Source: Leucosporidium creatinivorum (Eukaryota > Basidiomycota > Microbotryomycetes > Leucosporidiales > Leucosporidiaceae). From it: a stretch of 64,000 nt of DNA. The notes below the pieces were generated by a model. It had not been told where the DNA came from and did no database searches. It saw only the letters and a list, made by a program, of their open reading frames with translations. Positions 52,782 to 64,000 of the stretch are shown here, piece after piece (the stretch's first letter is position 1; each line of letters opens with the position of its first letter). The stretch spans positions 186,001-250,000 of the forward strand of contig BCKL01000006.1 of assembly GCA_001600635.1 (NCBI GenBank), written 5' to 3'. Made by a program: the position numbers and the translations under genes.

Positions 52782-53141
52782 AGGGCTTTTGATCAGTCGG
52801 GCTTGAGTAGTGTCGTTTTGTTTCCAGCGTCAACTCGCGATAGCTTTGCCGAACAAGTCCTGACGCTGGACACAGAGAGAGAGAGAGAGAACGGAGACCT
52901 GCTTGCTCCCTCGCGTTCTGCAGCGAATCCTCACAGACTGGCCGGCCCTTCGGCGCTCGGTCGACTTGCGGCGAGCGAACGAGCAGCCTACCGCGCTACA
53001 AATGAGCTTGGAGATCACTCTTCCGCCTTTATGCAGCTCGGCAACCCCTTCGGTAGCTTTCAGATCGGCCTACAGCTTTTCGGATCGCTCGACTTCGGAG
53101 CGAGAGCCGTCCTCCGCTCTTTCCCTCCGCTCATTCACCTC
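52782..53141. other. Short spacer
   Basis: 360 nt between the polyubiquitin stop and the RCC1-type start, with a short GA repeat at about 52874-52890. The downstream frame is open throughout and has an in-frame ATG at 53031, so the next protein could begin there. Confidence 0.5.
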
Positions 53142-54527
53142 ATGCTCTACTCGACCGGCAGCAACTCGCACGGCCAACTCGGCCATGGTACTGCAGACGA
53201 CACCTCCATCTTTAAAGCTTCCTCACTCCCTACAGCCGCTGGTCGACCTCGACGACTCGTCTTCGGAGGGACCCACACCCTCGCCCTTACCGACAACAGC
53301 CTTTACGTAGCAGGAAACAACGCTCGAGGTCAACTAGGGCTAGCAGCTGCTCCTACACTCTCCTCAACCACCCCGGACGAGCACACGAGGTTGGGCTTCG
53401 AGCTGCTCCCGATGGAGCTGCTGCTGGAGGCGCTGGACAAAGCTGAGCGGAAGCTGGAAGGGTGGCATCTTGCAGATGTCGCCGCTGCGTGGGAGACGAG
53501 CTTTGTGGTGCTTCGACGAGGACAGGAAAGGGAGAGTAATGATGCTCTGCTCGTCTTTGGGGCGAATGACTGGGATGAATGGGGGAATGGGGTGGAAAGA
53601 GAGGTGGATGGGAAGAAAAGGACGATGGGGAGGATCACATTCGACCACCTGGTGGAGGGAGACGAGCGAGTGCAGGTTCGGCGGCTGGAGGCAGGACCGA
53701 GGCATGTCGTCGCCGAGCTGCAGTTCGATTCGCCATCAACAAGACGCTCGAGGACATTGCTCGTAGGATGGGGAGCTTCTCGGCACGGCCAGCTGGGTTA
53801 CAGCACGACGAGCCCACGGCCACGAACCGTCCCCATCCCCTCGGTGGTCGCCCTCCCTCCTCCCTTCGCCTACAACGCCGACGGTCGATCCCTCATCCTC
53901 GATTTCGCGGTCGGCCGAGACCATACCGCCATCCTCCTCGCCTCCACAGAGTCCGCCTCGCCGACTCTCATCCTCCTCGGCAGCTCAAAGCAGGGGCAAC
54001 TCGGCGCTCCCTCCTCTCATCCTTCGAATTCGCCTTCCTGCAACTCTCTAGACATCTCAAACAAGCACGATGGTCTCATAACCCTAGATGGCATCCCTTT
54101 ATCTCCTCCCCTGCGCCTCCAGACCAGCTGGTCGGGCACCTATACCTACACGGTCTCGCCATCTCCGCTTTCGGTCCTCGCATTCGGCTCCAACACACAT
54201 TCCCAGCTCGCCCTCACATCATCCACACTCCGCTCTTCAGCTAAACCCACTTGCATCGATATCCCTAACCTCACCAGCGCCAAGCAGCTCTCGACCGGCT
54301 CGGAGCACGTCCTCCTCCTCCTGACCTCGGGCGAGGTGTATGCGTGGGGGTGGAACGAGCACGGGAACCTCGGAGATGGGACGTTGGTCGACGGGGATCA
54401 GGCGAAGATGGTGTGGACTGAGGAGGGCGCGGTGATGGGCGAGGCGAGGGGGAGGGCGACCGAGGTGTGGGGAGGGAATGCGACGAGTTGGGTGTGGGTC
54501 GAGCATGAGGTGGACACTGCAGTGTAG
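53142..54527 (+). CDS. RCC1-repeat protein (Ats1-like)
   Basis: A single exon of 461 aa. Several RCC1 blades are visible: LYSTGSNSHGQLGHGT, LYVAGNNARGQLGL, LVGWGASRHGQLGYSTTS, ILLGSSKQGQLGAPS, VLAFGSNTHSQLAL and VYAWGWNEHGNLGDGT. The start at 53142 places the first blade at the N-terminus as in yeast Ats1, a small RCC1 protein linked to tubulin and to tRNA wobble/diphthamide modification. An alternative ATG at 53031 would add 37 residues. Without the RanGEF-specific features I can see no case for Rcc1 itself. Being intronless is unusual in this window. Confidence 0.85.
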   Translation: MLYSTGSNSHGQLGHGTADDTSIFKASSLPTAAGRPRRLVFGGTHTLALTDNSLYVAGNNARGQLGLAAAPTLSSTTPDEHTRLGFELLPMELLLEALDKAERKLEGWHLADVAAAWETSFVVLRRGQERESNDALLVFGANDWDEWGNGVEREVDGKKRTMGRITFDHLVEGDERVQVRRLEAGPRHVVAELQFDSPSTRRSRTLLVGWGASRHGQLGYSTTSPRPRTVPIPSVVALPPPFAYNADGRSLILDFAVGRDHTAILLASTESASPTLILLGSSKQGQLGAPSSHPSNSPSCNSLDISNKHDGLITLDGIPLSPPLRLQTSWSGTYTYTVSPSPLSVLAFGSNTHSQLALTSSTLRSSAKPTCIDIPNLTSAKQLSTGSEHVLLLLTSGEVYAWGWNEHGNLGDGTLVDGDQAKMVWTEEGAVMGEARGRATEVWGGNATSWVWVEHEVDTAV

Positions 54528-54611
54528 TGGCGAGAGAATACTATTCGTAGCACCAACTGCACGTCTGCCGACATGCGAAGGGAGCGAACACAAGCGAAGC
54601 CCAGCTCCCGC

Positions 54612-56421
54612 TCAAGCGCCGAACACGCTCCCCAACCTCGCCCTCCCAAAGCTCCTCCCACTAGCAACCTCTCCCGCGCCACATCCTCTCGGCCATCGCA
54701 CGTTCCCACCCCACGTCCTCTCCATCTCAGGCAGGAAGTCCTGGAAGTAGCGGAACCGCCGCTCATCCTTCTGCGCTCGGGCGTTGAAGTGCGTAGGATC
54801 GTGGTCCTCCTCCTCGCCGCGCTCCTCCAACTCGGGATCGACCAATCGAGTACTAGGCCATGCCTCGTCAATCTCGTCCTCCCCTTCCCCGCCGCTCTGC
54901 CCCTCCTCCTTCCCTCCCCCACTCCCTCCCTTCGGCGGATGCATGAACCAAACGCCCCTCAGCGCCCTAAACTCGTACCCCAGCGCATTGAGGACCAACG
55001 CATGGCTCTGCTTGTCCCCACCCTGATCGGTAAACCTCTCATCATAGAGCGGATGGGAAGCTCGGTGAAGGAGGTAGTAGGGCTCCCATTGAGGTTCGTA
55101 GCAAATGGGGAAGGACCAAGAGGGGTCGGTGGGGGAGGTGAGGGAGGAGATGGGGGAGAGGGTAAAGAGGAGGGAGGGGGAGGAGGGGCCGTGCCCGGCG
55201 TTTGGGTCGGTGAGGGTTGCGAGAGGGGGAGTGGAGGAGATAAAGGCGGCGAGCTCGGAGGGGTTGGAGGGGTAGGGTTCGGTGGAGGGGAACGAGGAGG
55301 TGAGGGCGAAGGCGGAGATGACGATTGCTGTGCGGTAGAGAGTGGGCGATTGGGAGGAGGGAGTGGTAGGCGAGATGAGGGGCACACCTCGAGTTTGGAG
55401 GATCGAGTGCATGTGAGGGGAGGGGACAAAGTCGGCGTCGGTGACGAGGACGTAGGATGTAGGTGCGAGTGCAAGAGCGAGGTTCCGGAGTCGATTGATG
55501 GGGTAGCGAAGCCGGAGAGTGAGGGCCTCTTGCGAGATTGAGTAGTCGGGCTTGACGACCGTGATGGCGACTTTGCTCCATCGTTCGAGGGCCGCGGGAG
55601 TGAGGTAGGAGATTAGAGAAGCGATGTCGCCATCGTCGGTCAGGTAGATGGCGATGGAGAGGGGACCGTGCCATTCGCGAAGGGTTCGTTCGAACCGAGC
55701 GAGGCGGGAGATGGAGAATTGGGTGACGAGGGTGATGGCGTCGGAGGGCCAGATGTGGGTTGAAGGCATCTCGAGCGCCAGCGATGTGCTTGGGTCTGCG
55801 AAAGCAAAGGATCAATGAAGCCCGAGGGGAAAGCCGAGAAGGAGACTGACCGGCCTCGCGCATCTGCTGCAGGCCCTTGAGCAAGTCCTGCCGTAGCGTA
55901 GCCTGTTTAGCCCCTGTACAAGCTCCCTTGCCACATATACTGCCCATCTCCAGCTCGACTCCTTCCTCCAGCTCTCCACCGACAAGCGTGAGGGTCGACC
56001 CCAGCGAGACGTCTACCGCTTCGACATCCGACATCCAAAGCGACTGGAGCGCGTCTGGGTGGTCTCTTGGTGGTAGATAGATGTCCTGCGATGCGCCCTG
56101 GCTATATCTGACCTTTGCCGAGGTGCGCTTGATCTGAGTAGGGGCGAACCGGAGGCTCTTGGACGAGGGCGTCGGTCCAGCGGCGGAAGGGAGTTGGTCA
56201 TTTGGTAGAGGGAAGAGCTTTGGTGCTAGCTTGTGCTGTGTCGTGTGGAAGGTGCGCCAGAGCAGCAAGAGAAAGGCGAAGATGAGGAGCCAGCGAGCGC
56301 GACGAGACAAGGTGCGGAGGAAGACGATGGCTTGACGGTGTAGGGGAGCAGGCCTGATTGTTAACCGGTTATTCTTGGCCGTAATAGATAGACGATGGTT
56401 GGCTAATGAGGTGGGCGACAT
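54612..56421 (-). CDS. LARGE-type glycosyltransferase, GT49 family
   Basis: Two exons (55851-56421, 54612-55795) give 584 aa. It is a type II membrane protein: a short basic N-terminus, a signal anchor near residues 43-58 ([14 protein letters not shown]), a stem, then a luminal catalytic domain. The latter shows [37 protein letters not shown], the metal-binding DxD as TDADF, and [24 protein letters not shown], all typical of Glyco_transf_49. LARGE enzymes elongate glycans with xylose and glucuronic acid in animals; fungal members are uncharacterised Golgi enzymes. The C-terminus carries an acidic Gly/Glu-rich insert (~495-545). The only intron uses GTCAGT. Confidence 0.92.
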
Positions 56422-56505
56422 GGCCCCTCGGCGATGAAGCGAGAGGGAGAGAGACGCGACGGTTTGACTTCTTACTCCTCACCGCTTCGACTCGACTACA
56501 GAAAT
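56422..56505. promoter_or_regulatory. Very short divergent promoter, GT49 and uS12m
   Basis: 84 nt between two divergent start codons. Transcription of the two genes must start inside this stretch or overlap. Confidence 0.6.
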
Positions 56506-57149
56506 ATGTCACTACGGACATTAACCTCGGCCTTCTCTCGCCTTACTACAGCGGCTCGGCCTGTAGCTTCCACCTCCTCCCTCTCAATCCGCCGGCCAGT
56601 CTCGCTCCCCTCACCAGCAGCCGCTCTCCGCCCTTTCTCCTCTTCTGTACCCCGCCCGGCAACGCTCAACCAAGTCACTCGAGGCGCTCGCAAGCCCATC
56701 CGCCGTCAACCTCGCACTCCCGCCCTCGCCGGCTGCTTTCAGAAGAAGGGTGTCTGCTCCAAAGTCTACACCGTGAAGCCTAAGAAGCCCAACTCGGCCG
56801 TGCGCAAGGTAGCAAAAGTCAAGCTCTCGACAGGTAGGGCCATCATCGCCTACATCCCAGGAGAGGGCCACAACTTGCAGGAGCATTCGGTCGTCTTGGT
56901 TCGAGGAGGAAGGACGCAGGATCTGCCAGGAGCAAAGTGAGTGGGCGTATTGTACGATAGCGCACGGGCTACAGCTCACGCTATCCTCACCTATAGGTAC
57001 AAGATTGTGCGCGGAGCTCTGGATCTCGGAGGAGTCGCTGGACGAGCCAACTCGCGATCCAAGTACGGTAGTGAGTCCTGCGCTCGCTGTGTAGCTCTTT
57101 GCAGCTCGCTCATGACTCTCCCTTGACAGCCAAGAAGCCCAAGAAGTAA
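56506..57149 (+). CDS. MRPS12: Mitochondrial ribosomal protein uS12m
   Basis: Three exons (56506-56936, 56997-57070, 57130-57149) give 174 aa. About 50 residues of Arg/Ser/Thr-rich presequence precede the S12 core: [48 protein letters not shown], the decoding-site loop [40 protein letters not shown], and the C-terminal SRSKYGTKKPKK. It belongs to the small subunit of the mitochondrial ribosome. The last exon encodes only six residues plus the stop. Confidence 0.96.
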
Positions 57150-57262
57150 TCTCTCGACGCTGTACTAGACTATACGACATTGCAAGGGATGCTTTAGATA
57201 GAAACGAACGACCGGCGGTTGCGAAGCGAAGTAGGGTGGGGATGTTGCTGCTGCTTGGTGCT

Positions 57263-60200
57263 CTACGACGTCGACTTGAGCCACGAGAACTCCCTCAGTC
57301 GATCCTCTCGCTCCTTCTCCCCCTCGGCCAACCGCTCAATCGCCTGATTGAGAGCAAAGACCATCTCGTCTCGCTCGACCTGCGACGGGAAGGCAGCTCG
57401 GTCAGCCTTCGCTCGTTTCAAGCACGGCCAACGCAGCTCGGAACTTACCATACTCCTCGCCCTCAACACTCTCGAGTGACCCTGCTTGCCAAACCTTCCT
57501 CCCCCACCAAACGGCCTCTTGAGAATGACCAGCGAGCAATCCTCCTCCTCATCGGCGACCCTCAATCCATCCTGCCTGTACATCCGAGGAAACTTGCCGT
57601 GTGGGTCGGCGGGATCCCAAGTGCTGGCGGTGTTGGGGTTGAGGAACGAGGCGGTGAGGCGGCCGGAGTAGACGTAGCAGCCTCGGAGCGAGAGGGAGGA
57701 TTTTCGGCGATGGTAGACCGAGGGGAGCGGGGCGCCGTGCATGTCGCGCTCGTGGACTTGGAACCTGTGTGAAAATGGTCAGAATGTTAGCGGCGCGCTG
57801 GAGACGGCGAAGAAGCGCGAGAGAGACGAAAGCCGAACTCACTCGACCAGAGTGCCCGCAAGCAAGATCAAATACCTCTCCTTGAACATGCCCCTCAACC
57901 CCTTCTTGACGTAAAACCTCCCGCATCTCACAATCGGCCTACACTCCTCCACGATGCAAAAGTTGTATACGTTGCTGAGCAAATTGGCCGTCTCAACGGT
58001 CTCCTCCTGCCGCTCGGGCGAAGCTTCTCGCGAGTGCGGATCAGAAGAGGTGGGAGGTCGACGACGAGGACCGAAGGAGGAGAGCTCCATTTGCTCGATG
58101 GCATCCATGCGTTCTCGGCGGGACCAGTAGGTGACGAGGGCACGGAGGCGGCCGACCCATTCCTCGCGGACGGCGATGGAGTAGCACTATGCACGAGGGA
58201 CGAGACTTAGGTCGGCGACGAGGGAGGGTATAAGGGGAAGAAGATGAGCTCACCTCGAAGCGAACGCTAGTACCTCCTCGAGTCGTAACGACGAACGACC
58301 GCTGCCTGCTCAGCAAGCCCTTGTCCTCCACGACCTCCAACCCCTCCAGTCCTCCCACATCGAACAGCCCCAACGCCGCATCAATCTCGCCCTCATCCAC
58401 TCCAACCTCAATACTCACAACATCCCTCAAATCGACATATCCCCTCGCATCGCTGATCTGCTGGAACGCGCGCTTCTTCTCCTCCCGCTCAAGGATGGCC
58501 AGAAGGTTCGGCTCCTCTCCTTCCTCTCCTTCCTCGTCCTCCGTCTGCTCTCCACCACTCCCCACGCCACTCTCCCCGCCATATAGACTCTTCACCGTCC
58601 TCTCCTTCCTCTTCGCCTCCTTCTTCCCATTTCCCCCTCCCACCCGACTGACCCCAATCCTCGCCAACAACCTCTCCCTCTTCTTCTTCCTCTCCTTCTC
58701 CTTCTCCGCCGCACCAATACTAGCGAACCCCAGCGCGAAAGGCGCGAGCACCAACGCAGCGGGGTTCTCGACTCCCTCGTGGATCGGCAAAGGCGGTTCG
58801 GGCGGATGGGCCGAGGCGGGTCGGCAGAGAAAGAGGTGCCCGTCGTGAGAGGAGAGGTAGATACGTTCGGTACCGGATTTGGGGCGGTAGCGGGTGAGGT
58901 AGCCTTCGATTGAGGGGGGTTCGGAGAGGCGGATGGAGGGGGTGGTGGGAGTCGAGGGGAGGCGGACGGTCGTAGGGTAGTGGAGGGCGAGTCGGAGCTC
59001 GAGCCGAGGTTCGAATTGAGGCTGTCGAGGGATGGGGAGCGTAAGCGAGCTGAGCAGCGAAAGAAGCGAGCTCGGCGAACGCACCTGCTGCATCGCGAAT
59101 CCGGCGACCACTCCCCACTCTCTCTCCCTCTTCCCCATCTCGACCCAATCCAGCACCCTCCCTCTCCTCCATACCAACTTGATCTCTCTCCCCGCTTGCA
59201 CAGCATCCTGGAACAGCTGCTCCCACTCCTTAAAGCTCCTCAGCCTCTGCACACACGCCTCGATGACCGCGCTCGGAGTGAGCAGCCTCCACCCTTCTCC
59301 CTCCCTTTCCTCCATCGGGAGGTAGCCATTCTCTCCGGTCGTCCTCGCTGGAAGATCGACAGGAATGGGAAGGCGAATCCGAGCGCCGAGACCGGGGACG
59401 GCGATGTCGAGCTGCTTCGGGAGCGAGCCGCCGAGAGCCTGGTAGAGGTGCCAAATCCACTCTTTCGAGATGGACGTCGTCTTGGGTCGGAAGATGTAGA
59501 TGTTGGTGCCCGAATGGCGGAAGTGGACGTAGGCTCTTTTGGTGGCTTTCGAACGACCGCCGTTGTCCTCCTCATCCTCGTCGTCGTCGTCGCCTGCTGA
59601 TTGCTTGTTGCTCGCACGCTTGTTCTTCGCTGTGCTCGTGGAAGGAGAGTCGTTGTGGTGCGAAGCAGGGCGGTAGGTGAGGCAGAAGATCGAGTCGGGC
59701 GAGGAGTAGAGCGAGAGCTTGGTGCGATTTGGGTGTAGAGGGATGGTATGCTTGAGCTTCTTGCGCCCGAGGAGGAAGGAAGTGGCGTGGATGGCCTGTG
59801 TTTAGTGGAAAGTGTGAGCTATGAGACCGCAGAGCAGAAGCGAGGGAATCGCACCGGCTCGGTCCAAAGCTCGATATGATGGCGACGCCAGACGACACCG
59901 AGCTCCTCCCATCCTTCATGCTTGGTGGGATACTTGCGCGAGGTGTTCTCGTCGAAATGGTCTGGCAGATCCTGCGAGCGAGACCGGTCAGGTAAAGCTG
60001 CATCCTCCAGCGCCGAACCTCAAACTCACCTCCCTCGCACTCCAATCGACTCGCATCAACATCCTCTCCTTCCTCAGCACGTCATTCTTGCTCTTCCTCC
60101 TCTTTGGTGGGAACTTTCCGAGCGGTACGTCCTCATCGACCGCATCTGGCCTCGCGAGCACCTCGCTCGCCGGCACCGGCGGCTTGTCGCCCTCGAGAGG

Positions 60201-61256
60201 TTTAGCCTGCGAGAAGGTGACGGTCCCGCTCGGTGGTGTTGAATTGGAGGGATTGGCGTCTGGCGGGGGCATAGGAAGGGGCATGGAGCGGAGAGAAGCG
60301 GGCGTCGCGAGCGAAGGGGAGGTGGGATGTCCTCGGCCGAGGAGTGAGCCGTTGAGTTGAGGGCCTTTGCTGCGAAGGATACCCTTTGGAGCAGTGGGGG
60401 AAGAATTTTGAGCGATGGGAGCGGCGGAGAGAGAGGCGGTATCGGCGAAGGGAACGTCGGAGGGTCGACGAAGTAGGCCATGAGCGAGGGAAGGAGGGAG
60501 CTTGGCCTCGGCATTCGGTCCTGGCTGCTTGAGCTGGTATTCCTCCTTGGTCCCTTCGAGCTTCGTTCTTGCGGTGGTGAACGTCTGATCATTGGCGAGC
60601 GAGCCGAGCTGTGAAGGTGTCGCCGAAACCTTGCGCTGGGCGGCTTGCTCTCTCCTCGCCTGCGCCTCCCTGACGTCCCCGCCGACCTCGAACGATCCTC
60701 CAGCCCACTTGTGCATACTCGACTTCCTCGACCCCGTCACTTTGAACCCTCCATGCACCGTTTCGCCCGTCGGCAATCGCTGCCCCTTCCTCCTTCCCCT
60801 CGCGATCCTCCTCCTCGCTCGTTCGGCTCTGCCCTCCCAATCCCTCGCATCCTCCTTTTCATCCTCATCCAATGTACTCGAGCTGCTCTCCCCACTACTC
60901 CCCTCCTCCAAATGTTGTTCAACCGCCGCTCTCTCCTTGCCCTTCCCCGCTCCCTGTCCGATAAAGTGCGGCCCAATAAACACCCGCCGTAGACTCGCAG
61001 CTCCCACATGCGCCCCCTCGAGCTTGCGAGTCCCAACCTCCCCCTCTGGCAGCGGGAACTCGTGTTGCTGGAGAGCGGAGGAGAGCAACGGAGCTGAAGG
61101 GGTCGAGCGGCTCGAACGGGCAGTGCGGAAGCTTCGTGTAGTCTGGGTCGTCCCTACAGAGCCGGTTCGAGTCCTTGGGAGCTTGTGGTCGGCGCTCAGT
61201 AGACGAGGGCTGCTGGTGGAGGCCTCGCCTGATCCTCCGGCGACTGGCGCCTCCAT
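57263..61256 (-). CDS. SPO71: Large PH-domain protein, SPO71/Mug56-like
   Basis: Seven exons (60030-61256, 59855-59971, 59085-59795, 58254-59021, 57843-58186, 57449-57764, 57263-57379) close in phase to 1199 aa. The first ~400 residues are disordered and charged. A segment rich in family-like sequence follows (RKERMLMRVDWSARED, VVWRRHHIELWTEPAIHATS, AYVHFRHSGTNIYIFRP, EWEQLFQDAVQAGREIKLVWRRGRVLDW), then a PH-like domain with large insertions (SIEGYLTRY … VSIEVGVDEGEI) and CYSIAVREEWVGRLRALVTYW. The final PH-like part begins IVRCGRFYVKKGLRGMFKERYLILLAG. Yeast Spo71 and fission-yeast Mug56 act in prospore-membrane formation during sporulation. The assignment is by overall order and motif recall; role here is inference. 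Confidence 0.78.
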
Positions 61257-61475
61257 GACGCGTTGAGAAAAGGATGTAGATGAGTCGAGAATGCTATGCG
61301 AGTGCGTATGCGATTGGTGGTGCTGTACAGAAGGCGATGGAAGTGATGCGCGAGAAGATGGAGAAGAGAGAGGAGCGCCCAAGCGCGAAGGGTGGACGGT
61401 CGAGCCTTCGCCGCGAGTAAGTCCTCGACAAGCAGCCTTTGCAGACTTCCGAGCAGCTACACGACACCTCTGAAT

Positions 61476-63178
61476 CTATCTCCCTTGCACTTGCGCGCCC
61501 CATCTCCCCTTGTAGATGCTAGCGCCGAACCTCCTAGCGAGCCAGGAGAAGGCGACCGGCCCGATGATGGTGCAAAGAGCAACAGCCCACAGCGCGACGA
61601 GATACGCCTCTGTGCCGAGTACACGCGAGCCGTTTCCGTCGTCCGAGCTAGACGAGTTGTAGGCCACCTGGAGGATGAGGACCTGTTGAACGGGCGAAGA
61701 GGGTCAGCTCGGCGGTCGCTTCCTCCGCTCCTCCGAAACGCCCAAGGGCGGTGCAAGACAGCCAACTCACCCCAATCTCTCCACGGGCGACTAGAGCGAT
61801 TCCGAGGAAAGCACCAGCGGGCAAGGTCTCCTTCCTGAACAGCTCGGCTTTGGTCGTCGCGGCTCCCTCCCGGGTTCGTCGCTGCCGGTCGTCGTCGCCT
61901 CGCTCAGCCCCAGTAGAAGCCTCCATCGGCGTAGGAAGCTCCTTAGTGGTGAGTGGGAAAGGCGAGGGCGAAGGCGGAGCAAAAGCGTCGACGGCGAGGA
62001 TCGTCAACCCGACGAGCACCTTGCCGAGTGTCATGAGGACGGCGTAGACGATCCCGCGCCAGACGATGCGACCGGTCCAGAGGGAGAGGAAAGGGATGGT
62101 GAGGCCGATGGAGCCGAAGAAGAGGGGGCAGAAGATCTGTGAAGGCGAGGTGGTCAGCGCGAGGGGAAGAAGGGCGAATGGGCGGGCAACCTACGTAGGT
62201 CTGCAGCATCTCGACGTGTGTGTGGTAAATCCGAGAGAAGGAGACCTTGGAGTCCTCCTCCGGAAGAGCGTAGAGAAATACGCCAGAGAGGAAAGCGCCG
62301 AGAAGCATGGTCGTGCCCGCGTAATAAGCGATGGCGAGGAAACCACTGAGCACAGCTACGCCGACTGCAAGCTCGGCTCTTGCTCCTCCCTTCTCTACAA
62401 GCTTCCCTGCCCCTCCTCGCCGCCACAGCCATCGAGCTGGACCGAAAGCGACTGCTGGACCGAGGACGGCCAGAAGCACGCTGGCGAGGATTGGTCGTCC
62501 GATCGTCCATCCCAATTTATCGCTCCCACCGTCTCCCGCTCCTAGCGCCGTGATGACCGACAACAACACTAACGCGACAACGTCATCAATCAACGCCGCC
62601 GCCTGCAAGACCGCGCCGATCCTCGTTCCCGCGAGATCGTACCCCTCCTTCTCTCCCACAGTCTTGAGAACGAAGAAGGTCGTTCCTAGGGAGGTAGAAG
62701 CGAGGGCTGCGCCGGCGGAGAGGGCGTGCAGAGTTGGGTAGGAGAAGGCGGAGAAGAGGGCGAAGGTGAGGGCTAGGGGGAGGAGGATGCCGAGCAGGGC
62801 GGAGATGGTCGCTAGAGGGAGGGAGGGGAGGAAGTGTTGGGGTGAGAGGTGCAGGCCGCCTTCTGTGAAAGGCCGAAAGGAAGAGGATCAGCTACCTTGC
62901 GAAGGGGGATGGAAGGCGAAGCGAGCCCGAAACGCACCAAAGACGATGATGACCAGCCCGATATACCCCACCGCCACGAACGTCGTCTCCCAATCCATCT
63001 CCAAGATCCCCGCCACCGGTCCAAACACCACTCCCACTCCAATCTCGCCGAGCAGGCCTGCTCCAAAGACCCTGTCTGCGATGGCGCGAAAGACTTGCAG
63101 CAAGTAGAGGAAGCTGATGAGTGTGAGCAGGTGCGGGAGGGAAGGCTCGTAGTAGGTGACTTGTGAGGTGGTGGCCAT
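61476..63178 (-). CDS. Cation/proton antiporter, CPA2-type
   Basis: Four exons (62938-63178, 62195-62862, 61771-62136, 61476-61682) give 493 aa with about 11-12 hydrophobic segments. The Na_H_exchanger fold is recognisable: LLGEIGVGVVFGPVAGIL near residue 45, GEIGVGV and GLVIIVFGEGGLHL, SAGAALASTSLGTTFFVL, the paired acidic residues in AALIDDVVALVLLSVI in the ion-binding core, and ALVARGEIGVLILQVAY. A ~45-residue hydrophilic insertion (STGAERGDDDRQRRTREG) interrupts the C-terminal half. Such proteins exchange Na+ or K+ for protons at the plasma or organelle membrane. The exact ion is unknown. The ATG at 63178 is the family-like start; the frame is open nine more codons upstream. Confidence 0.9.
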
Positions 63179-64000
63179 GCTGATCTGGCGTTGCGAGCTG
63201 AGCAATTGAGCGAGATGAAGATCAAGCGTGTTGGCGCGGTGGATAAGAGCGAGGATGGAGGTGTAGGACGACGGGATACATTAGAAGACTTCAGCACAAG
63301 TGATGTAGACGAGTAGGTGGTCGACGAAGAGTAGACGAAGGAAAGCGATGGCTCGGAGGAAGGCGAAGAGGCGAAGGTGCTCAGCTGCTCCATGTCAAGC
63401 GCTTGGCGGTGGTGGAAAGCTGCTTGTGCGGGGTAGCAGGGTACAGCAGTAGATGTACAGACGTAGGTGCTCCCTCGGGGAGGGGCCAAGCGCCGACGTA
63501 CCTTTCCGAGCCCCTTGCCTCTTCGCCGACTCGGAGCTGGACTTCGAGCTCTGTAGAGTGTGGACGATGTGCATACTTGAGCGCTGCGCCAAACAGTTTA
63601 AACTTAAAGATATCTCTGAGCGCTTGCACCACCTCAGAGATCGTCACAGCCGCCAGCACCGTACGTCGGCGTCGTTCGAGTCGACGCAGTGCACTCTCAT
63701 CTTTCTGACGCGGCTCACTTCACTCTCAGCAGAATCTCGCGAACCACCCTCCTTTGAGCGGTCGATCAATCCCCAAGCCGAGCGTTTCGCCCCTCTCGCC
63801 CTCGCCGAGCAGATTCCCTTCCTCTCGTTCTCGCCTCCGCAGGCAGAAAAACTTGACAGCGAGAGGGGTTCCCCATACAACGATATTCCTAGATTGCCTT
63901 TGGTTTGAGTGCTCCGAGAAGGTGCCTCCAGCCTTCCTGTCGCGGAGAGGGGAGGACATCTTCTCGTCTCGAGCTGGTTGCAGCTGCGACGGGGTGCAGG
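63179..64000. other. Right-edge region, unresolved
   Basis: About 820 nt upstream of the antiporter. A minus-strand stretch at 63500-63660 reads coding-like (LAAVTISEVVQALRDIFKFKLFGAALKYAH) and ends at a GTACGT donor near 63501, so it may be an exon of a spliced 5' leader or of an unseen gene. From 63690 the plus strand is C/T-rich, which could be the leader of a gene beyond the window. Confidence 0.4.

Overview
The window looks like a gene-dense chromosome segment from a basidiomycete fungus. The third codon positions are GC-rich. Almost every gene is cut by 40-110 nt introns with GTRAGT-like donors, a CTGAC/CTAAC/CTGAT branch point and a nearby AG. The gene set (PacC/Rim101 regulator, CPL1-like secreted protein, RTA1 exporter, Yor1-type ABC pump, SPO71-like PH protein, GH85 ENGase) is fungal. 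Overall style suggests a red-yeast or smut-like Pucciniomycotina (Microbotryomycetes type); that placement is inference from style, not a database match. I see no rRNA, tRNA, CRISPR, transposon or viral element. One assembly gap (580 N) lies inside the polyubiquitin gene.

Layout. 0-10 kb: an unrecognised membrane protein (-), an unrecognised 255-aa protein (-), a poorly resolved stretch with one possible 70-aa gene (-), and a ~1200-aa unrecognised protein (+) interrupted by an in-frame TAG. 10-16 kb: a 16-exon ABCC/Yor1-like multidrug transporter (-). 17.8-24.7 kb: a Hal4/Sat4-type kinase (+) and a Rim101/PacC zinc-finger regulator (+), both families tied to ion and pH homeostasis. 25-34 kb: coatomer gamma (-), an SLC35F-type transporter (-), a SAP-domain protein (-). 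35-46 kb: a secreted glycine-rich CPL1-domain protein (+), ICP55 mitochondrial peptidase (-) head-to-head with TAD2 tRNA deaminase (+), a decayed partial copy of the next gene, a seven-TM protein (-), and a cytosolic GH85 ENGase (-). 46-53 kb: chorismate synthase (-) head-to-head with an RTA1-family exporter (+), then polyubiquitin (+). 53-64 kb: an RCC1-repeat protein (+), a LARGE/GT49 glycosyltransferase (-) head-to-head with mitochondrial uS12m (+), an SPO71-like PH protein (-) and a CPA2-type cation/proton antiporter (-).

Common themes. Several genes concern ions, drugs and membranes (ABC pump, Hal4-type kinase, Rim101, RTA1, antiporter), but they are interleaved with housekeeping genes (SEC21, ICP55, TAD2, ARO2, UBI4, uS12m) and I see no operon-like cluster. 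Intergenic space is short, with divergent start codons as little as 84 nt apart. Exon models were built by hand from splice signals and reading-phase continuity; nearly all close in phase over the whole protein. The most notable signals outside the genes are a CGCCGAG/CTCGGCG word that recurs in introns just upstream of branch points, two apparent GC-AG introns, repeated GTTCGY donors, and the partial gene duplicate.
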